Positions 57,201 to 64,000 of a stretch of 64,000 nucleotides of DNA are shown in pieces (the first letter of the stretch is position 1; each line of letters begins with the position of its first letter). The stretch is from Cyclonatronum proteinivorum. GTDB lineage: Bacteria; Bacteroidota; Rhodothermia; Balneolales; Cyclonatronaceae. The translations under genes were made by a program, and so were the position numbers. The stretch is from NCBI RefSeq assembly GCF_003353065.1, contig NZ_CP027806.1:1876001-1940000 (forward strand), in the 5' to 3' direction. A model generated the notes under the pieces. The model did not search any database and was not told the DNA's origin. It saw only the letters and a list, made by a program, of their open reading frames with translations.

Positions 57201-58692
57201 TATCGGCAAAATACAGGGCCTGCCAATAGCGGGTAATGATGTCATTTTCGGAAAGCGATTTTCCGGTCCATCGGTTTACGATTAATGTTTTCCAATGCAG
57301 GTGCTCGTCCGGGCTGTTTTTGAAAACCTGCATTAACCGGCCCGTAAAGGGACACCCGCTTACCGTAGTTGCCGGATTGTAATTTACTTTAACAGAATAT
57401 TCCGCAGCACGGTGATCCTTCCTGTAACAGTAGGTATCTTTTCCAAAAAGCCGGTCAAAAATATCCGAAACGGGAAAACTCGGTTTGCTAACCCGGTAAA
57501 ATAAAGGCTCAACTTCGGATTTTTCGGCTTCCGAAAGCGGCCGCATGTGAAGATCGTCAGCGGTCTGAACAGCAATATTATTCAAAAAACTGCGCATTCT
57601 GTATTCCTCAAACAACGGATGTGTGATGGGGCAGCGTGATTTTGACGGCTCAAACGGGCATTTGCCGACACTGCCTTTTTGGGACTTTAGCGGACGCTGA
57701 AAAAAGATGGCGCGGTGCAGCTGCTTCCGTAATTCATCGGGGAGCTGCTGTTTATCAGCAATCAGGTTGAATTCGGCTTCGTAATGACTTTCCCGCTCGG
57801 TATAGCGGCCTCGGATGCGGTTTTCATACAAGCTGCGGTCTTGCTGCATCAGCTGGTGAAAGTACTGCCCGAGCGTTTCACAATCGGCTGCTTCTATGGC
57901 TTCAGACAACTCGGTTATGCTTTTCTTCACAAGCCCCATATTTTCTTTGTCGGTCAGCAGGCTTTCCGTTACTGCAATCACCGCATCGGCATCTGTTTCA
58001 TTACCGCCGGCAACTTTCCTGATTTTTCTTGCAAATGCTTTTACCGTTTTGTCATCGCTTTCAAGGTGAATGTCAGCCAGGTCTCTTAGCTTGTCTTTCA
58101 GCAGAAGGGCGTCTTCAGCAACCAGGGGATCTCTCAGAAGCTCTTCATACTGCAGCTTAGCGGCCTCAAGAGGCTCATCAGCTCCGGCGTCTTTTCGGTT
58201 ACTTGCAAAACCGCGCCGCTGTGCGAGGTGATAAAACGCGCGCCCAAGTTTAAAGGCAAGCTCCGGCTTGTTCCGCCAGTCTTGCGTTTCCCGGGAAAAA
58301 AGATCGCGGTACGCATAAGGGTGTTCTTGTTGAAGCGCATCGGTACGCTGCCAGCTTAGGAAAGCTTCTTCCATCGGATAAGCTTTATAGCCGCTTTTTT
58401 TCCAGGCTGTAAGTTCGTCAGGGCTAAGCGGGCAGAGGGGCGGATCATGTTCAATAAGGGCTTTGAGGGTGAAGTATTTACGGTACCTTTTTCTTGCCTT
58501 TAGCCTTCGGCTGCTACGCTTCTGCGTGCGTTCGCTTGCTTTGGATGATTCACCCGATTTATCTCTGTTCACTCCCAAAGGGAATATTTTGACGCCTTTA
58601 TCAACAAGTTCGAAACGCCTGTTATGTTGCTCCACGATAGCCCAACCCAAAGAGTTGGTGCCCATATCAAGACCAAGAATTTTTTTACCCAT
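54274..58692 (-). CDS. cas9: CRISPR-associated endonuclease Cas9, large type II-C form
   Basis: RNA-guided DNA endonuclease of 1472 residues. RuvC-I is ILGLDMGTNSLGWAIVE with D9. The arginine-rich bridge helix is at about 55-72 (RTQKRSSRRLKARKRYRK). RuvC-II is IHIELARE with E786. HNH is YDIEHTLPRS with H873 and NKTL with N887. RuvC-III is NHAHHAIDAV with H1054 and D1057. All catalytic residues are intact, so it should be an active nuclease. A CPFEPSKSRCP segment (about 345-355) is typical of Bacteroidetes Cas9s. It is much longer than compact II-C proteins (about 1000-1100) because of an extended recognition lobe. First gene of cas9-cas1-cas2; promoter TTGCTA-18-TATAAT overlaps the divergent tracrRNA promoter. 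Confidence 0.99.
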   Translation of the reverse strand: MGKKILGLDMGTNSLGWAIVEQHNRRFELVDKGVKIFPLGVNRDKSGESSKASERTQKRSSRRLKARKRYRKYFTLKALIEHDPPLCPLSPDELTAWKKSGYKAYPMEEAFLSWQRTDALQQEHPYAYRDLFSRETQDWRNKPELAFKLGRAFYHLAQRRGFASNRKDAGADEPLEAAKLQYEELLRDPLVAEDALLLKDKLRDLADIHLESDDKTVKAFARKIRKVAGGNETDADAVIAVTESLLTDKENMGLVKKSITELSEAIEAADCETLGQYFHQLMQQDRSLYENRIRGRYTERESHYEAEFNLIADKQQLPDELRKQLHRAIFFQRPLKSQKGSVGKCPFEPSKSRCPITHPLFEEYRMRSFLNNIAVQTADDLHMRPLSEAEKSEVEPLFYRVSKPSFPVSDIFDRLFGKDTYCYRKDHRAAEYSVKVNYNPATTVSGCPFTGRLMQVFKNSPDEHLHWKTLIVNRWTGKSLSENDIITRYWQALYFADTAGDRSSFTDVTRESALRRFADTFTSLTAQETARFTKIPPFRNDYANLSLKAIKLILPWLREGLIYSHAVFLAKLPEIIKPEIWENAANQAEITEQLISIIDGHDELQQLYFAVNEIVRNVRDGKMTEPENPHWVRAELEHKLSFKFGKKTWQEHPHQQSLISQAVSIFNAAMKTDRDEPVFQRTARLEDRIEKALKGKKIGEVAVVASPKMLKKLYHPSAIERFVPEVILRKGEPLMKDGKPLYGLPNPLKSSLKNPVVMRSLQQLRQLINHLLAEELIDEKTSIHIELARELNDANKRKAIENYQRKRQNERSEYRDEIIRLYKEQKNQTIEPTETDIQKYQLWKEQNGICLYTGDKIGLSDFIGDDPKYDIEHTLPRSRTLDNSMMNKTLSERTFNRDVKRNRMPSELENYDDYVQRIRHWVEKADALEDRINRLSRRTKAATTKDQKDKLIMQRHELSMERDYWRGKVKRFTATEIPEGFKISQKVDTGIITRYAKDFLGSLFKNRRGNPNVFPINGEMVAHFRKAWGLQDFFNDETGLWEMAPKNRSNHAHHAIDAVTIACITRDSHNRLSHAWRLQEEGQLAAMREVLRETKPWDTFTTDMQQLHEDLIVVHTDTDKPKKQVRKILRKRGVKQRKHHKPEEFIYQQGDTARGALHEETFYGRIMNPHEPEKSKDMFVVRKSIDGMDVKDATKIIDPNIREIVLRDIPRQKALNDRLKALQKEAKDAEAASKATLEAEIKSVENEISRLFHIPPKKGKTVWTPIRKVRIKAKLTEPLPGFKQHRDQSKHAYKQQLYVNNKENYAMAIYRDDKGRHDYALINLMEATQHLKASQRDFRREQDLVAPEMNGKSFFGLIRKNTLVCFYLESPDELTELSEKELTDRLYKAVNLEKDGRMKFQYFQESRGKIQFKSDFENANGKSPEKLMISGYSKYKASIEPLPYYHIGSKNYQFLIQDYHFTIDEKGGITFI

Positions 58693-58707
58693 GATGAATT
58701 AAATAAT

Positions 58708-58737
58708 ATTATAATTGACTGTAACAGCAATTAGCAA
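58708..58737 (-). promoter_or_regulatory. Predicted cas9 operon promoter
   Basis: On the minus strand TTGCTA (58737-58732), 18 bases, TATAAT (58713-58708), 15 bases before the cas9 ATG. It overlaps the tracrRNA promoter on the other strand, so the two transcripts may compete. Confidence 0.6.
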
Positions 58738-58743
58738 TATATT
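58715..58743 (+). promoter_or_regulatory. Predicted tracrRNA promoter
   Basis: TTGACT (58715-58720), 17 bases, TATATT (58738-58743). It would start transcription near 58750, eight bases before the anti-repeat. Confidence 0.7.
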
Positions 58744-58749
58744 TCATCC

Positions 58750-58838
58750 GAAGAACTAATCCCAATCAGTTCTTATCACAGCAAGGCTATAATGCCGAAG
58801 GGATTTACCCTAAGCCTGGTTTCGGCCGGGCTTTTTTT
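58750..58838 (+). ncRNA. tracrRNA of the type II-C system
   Basis: The anti-repeat at 58758-58782 matches the reverse complement of the CRISPR repeat. AATCCCAATC pairs fully, AGTTC pairs after a 2-base bulge, TT/AA is a mismatch, and ATCACAGC pairs fully. It is followed by small hairpins GGC-TATAAT-GCC and GGG-ATTTA-CCC, then the terminator AGCCTGG-6-CCGGGCT with seven T (58813-58838). It is transcribed divergently from cas9. The AAGGC after the anti-repeat resembles the same position in the Neisseria tracrRNA. The 5' end is inferred from the promoter. Confidence 0.88.
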
Positions 58839-58879
58839 ATTTTATACCGTTTGTGTTTCACAGCACCCCGTAACTGCAC

Positions 58880-58916
58880 AAAAAAAGCCCCGCTCCTAAA
58901 AAGAAACGGGGCTTTG
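58880..58916 (-). terminator. Terminator of the PfpI/DJ-1 gene
   Basis: AAAGCCCCG/CGGGGCTTT with a 14-base loop. The minus strand continues with seven T. Convergent with the tracrRNA terminator. Confidence 0.85.
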
Positions 58917-58944
58917 GTATATATATGTAATACTCAGCCGGCGA

Positions 58945-59469
58945 TTACTTGCTTAGAAAAGCAATCATCGCTTTGGCAAAATGACCCAGATCAACAGGGG
59001 TTCTGGATGTAATGATATTACGGTCAACAACTACGGGTTCATCCACCCACTCTGCTCCGGCATTGGTGAGATCATCTTTGATGGCGTTTACGGAGGTGAG
59101 TTTGAAACCCTTCACGACTTTTGCAGAGATCGGAATCCAGCCGCCATGACAAATGAAGGCGATCATTTTACCCTGCTTGTGAAAATCAGCGGTGATATCC
59201 AGCACTTTCTGATCGCGCCGTAGCTTATCCGGCATATATCCGCCGGGTACGACAAGCCCGTCAAAATCATCAGCCGAAACATTGTGATACGAGACATCTG
59301 ATTTGCCATCATATCCGTTTTTGCCGCTGTACCGCGTATTGGCCTCGGGTCCGGCGAGCACGACCTCAGCACCTTCTTCCTCCAGCCGAAGCTTGGGATA
59401 CCAAAGCTCAAGTTCTTCATAAATATCGCCGATAAAAATCAGGATACGCTTTCCTTCAAGTTTGTTCAT
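58945..59469 (-). CDS. DJ-1/PfpI family protein
   Basis: 174 residues, complete for the PfpI subfamily. The nucleophile elbow AFICHGGW places the reactive cysteine at about C107, and the paired glutamate is in IYEELELWYP (E18/E19). VVPGGYMPDKLRRD is the conserved loop. Members act as glyoxalase/deglycase-type stress proteins or peptidases, and the exact activity cannot be told from sequence. Single gene with its own terminator. Confidence 0.92.
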   Translation of the reverse strand: MNKLEGKRILIFIGDIYEELELWYPKLRLEEEGAEVVLAGPEANTRYSGKNGYDGKSDVSYHNVSADDFDGLVVPGGYMPDKLRRDQKVLDITADFHKQGKMIAFICHGGWIPISAKVVKGFKLTSVNAIKDDLTNAGAEWVDEPVVVDRNIITSRTPVDLGHFAKAMIAFLSK

Positions 59470-60300
59470 GCTACGTTCTCCTTTTGGATTGATATAAAGT
59501 AATCAGCACGGGGCTGATAGGTTTTTTGAGAATGTGAATCCCTAAACAATTGGGCCACATACATCAGTCCGCACAATAGTTAAAACTTATAACGGCTTTG
59601 TTGGCTCAATGGGGAAGCATGTTGCAATTGAATAACCCCAATGCCCAATGATAGCTGTAACCCGTCATAGCTATGCTGCAGCCCCTACACGCGTCAACTT
59701 CTAAATTGAAGCGTGCTAGTATCTCAAATTACGTTTACAGTACCTGAACCGCGCTGCCCATTCTGCCCGCCCTTGTCCAAAGCTCCAAACGCGCTGTCTG
59801 TCCTTTGCCCTCTGTCTTCGGTTCGCCGTCTTCGGTCTTCGGTCTTCGGTCTGCCTGTCTGCCTGTCTGCCTGTCTGCCGTCCGCCGTCCGCCGTCCGCT
59901 GTCCAGAACTTATCCCTGTCTCATTGGTTCAAAAAAGCTATTGCGTTGGGTTGATATTGGGTTGTATATTTAAGGCCGCCCAGCGCTCACGGGTTTTGAC
60001 AGCGGCCACAAATTTTGGCCCTTTCAAAATTAAGTGTTGACACGGGCTACAAGATTCCGTATCATTGGAATCTGCAACAAAAACGAAGTTCGGCAGCTCG
60101 CTGCCACCACCGTTTTCAGGTTGCACCGTTCTTTTTCTTAGTGAACAATTAGACAGAAGATCGCATAGCGAAGCCTTAGAAGTCGATTCCGGAGTTAGGA
60201 TGTTCGGTTTTACCGGATGTCCGCTCTAAAGATATATGATAGGAAGCAAAGGCAAACAATGCGTTGTTTTTAGTTAGGATGCTTAATTGCATAACAATTT
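59470..60300. other. rRNA operon upstream region with low-complexity tract
   Basis: Contains a low-complexity stretch (about 59805-59905) made of CTTCGGT-, CTGCCTGT- and CCGTCCG-type short repeats. Near 59941 TTGCGT, 18 bases, TATATT could be an rrn promoter with a leader of about 330 nt. No gene is visible. Confidence 0.5.
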
Positions 60301-61850
<1,550 letters not shown>

Positions 61851-61957
61851 CATGTTTGCCCGGCTTTTGAGGTAGCTGTGCGATCTTCTGAGTAATTGCC
61901 TGAACCAACCCCGTGCGGGCCGCAGGCCGGCAAGGGTGACGGGGCTTAAAGCGCAGC

Positions 61958-62031
<74 letters not shown>

Positions 62032-62043
62032 CTACCACCAGCG

Positions 62044-62077
62044 CCGGCAGGTGCAAAGCAACACCGGCAGGTGCAAA
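62044..62077. repeat. Short direct repeat between the two spacer tRNAs
   Basis: CCGGCAGGTGCAAA occurs twice, 20 bases apart. Probably a duplication within the spacer. Confidence 0.7.
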
Positions 62078-62085
62078 ATCCTAAA

Positions 62086-62159
62086 GGGGCTATAGCTCAG
62101 CTGGCTAGAGCGCCTGCCTTGCAAGCAGGAGGTCACCGGTTCGACTCCGGTTAGCTCCA
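62086..62159 (+). tRNA. tRNA-Ala (anticodon TGC)
   Basis: 74 nt. Acceptor GGGGCTA pairs with TAGCTCC (one G-T), anticodon loop CTTGCAA, T arm GGTTCGACTCC. CCA is not encoded. Confidence 0.98.
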
Positions 62160-62719
62160 CGATATCGAGTTCAGCGTTTTGAGGTTTGAAGTTTGTGGTT
62201 TGTGCTTTGAAGTTTGAGGTTTTTTTTGGTTTGTTCGGGTTCTCTACCGGTTTAAAGCCAATAGCCAACCGCCAAAGCCAATAGTCAATAGCTGATGTTT
62301 GCTGTCGGGTGCAATTACCGAGGAAAAGTCTGATTGTTTGATTAACAGATTCCGCGTTGGACGCGAGTCCGGGTTCGATTCCCGGGGCGGAAACACAGCC
62401 GGCAGGCTGGCTGCGGTGGTATCTTTCTGGATGCGTGCCGGGTGCAGCTGCAGGCACTGTTCTTTGACGTATTGAGGTTTGAAAGAAAGAAGTAAAGTAA
62501 GTAAGTACAAGCACGTTGCGCGTGTATGCGCTGCAGGATCGCCTTGGCGGTTGTGCAGGGAAGTGGACGCGTGACGAAGTGTGTGGGTCAGCCCATTAGG
62601 GACTGATCACACCTTGATGACGGATTTGGTGGCCGCGGGCCGGAAGCTGCGATTTTGGTGCGAAGCGCCGGGGTTGTAGCGGGTGAAAGCTGGAGACAGT
62701 GGAAGCGGACAGCAAATTC
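62160..62719 (+). other. 16S-23S spacer, distal part
   Basis: Begins with TTTGAGG/TTTGAAG low-complexity sequence. It holds a tRNA-like remnant at 62350-62392, and GTTCTTTGACGTATTG near 62458, which resembles the conserved processing or antitermination segment ahead of 23S in this phylum. Confidence 0.6.
62350..62392 (+). pseudogene. tRNA-like remnant in the rRNA spacer
   Basis: TTCCGC (62350-62355) can pair with GCGGAA (62387-62392). Between them is a standard T arm, CCGGG-TTCGATT-CCCGG (62369-62385). The D arm and anticodon arm are missing. It looks like a tRNA reduced by internal deletion, or a recombination scar. Confidence 0.5.

Positions 62720-64000
<1,281 letters not shown>

Overview
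The window looks like chromosome from a member of the Balneolota/Rhodothermota (Bacteroidetes-like) group. This is inferred from a T9SS C-terminal sorting domain of the type common there (motif NYPNPFNPTT), a TonB receptor paired with a DUF4249 lipoprotein, a tmRNA tag ending YSYRMAA, a large type II-C Cas9, about 50% GC, and rrn operons with Ile and Ala tRNAs in the spacer. No species can be assigned from the sequence alone.

Left part (1-17.3 kb): a carbohydrate-use neighbourhood. A sugar-porter MFS transporter overlaps a secreted GH3 glucosidase. A second GH3 without signal peptide sits behind a LacI-type regulator, and a secreted carbohydrate-binding-like T9SS protein is divergent from that regulator. 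Between them lie an IS200/RAYT-type transposase with REP-like hairpins and an 80-bp tandem array, a solute-binding-like protein, and a soluble 11-PAS histidine kinase overlapping its receiver partner.

Middle (17.7-49.8 kb): mainly housekeeping and envelope genes. These are a YdbS/YdbT PH-domain pair, a HAD phosphatase, purL, a lipoprotein with a beta-barrel protein, a TonB receptor with a DUF4249 lipoprotein, NfeD with FloA, a K+-independent-type membrane pyrophosphatase, tmRNA, an Fe-alcohol dehydrogenase, an M20 amidohydrolase with a WbuC cupin and a FAD oxidoreductase, an S1/P1 nuclease, a YfcE phosphodiesterase, a D-lactate-dehydrogenase-like enzyme and two unknowns. The gaps hold several dispersed repeat families.

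Right part (49.8-58.9 kb): a complete type II-C CRISPR-Cas locus. It has an array of 48 repeats and 47 spacers, and cas2, cas1 and cas9 on the minus strand. I located a tracrRNA with promoter, anti-repeat and terminator divergent from cas9, and a terminator right after the last repeat. Together these fix crRNA transcription on the plus strand, toward the cas genes. After a PfpI/DJ-1 protein, an rRNA operon (16S, tRNA-Ile, tRNA-Ala, partial 23S) runs off the end.

The most original signal is a family of five roughly 90-nt elements. All lie in sense orientation 50-180 nt behind the 3' end of a gene, and all keep an 8-bp long-range stem with one covarying pair.
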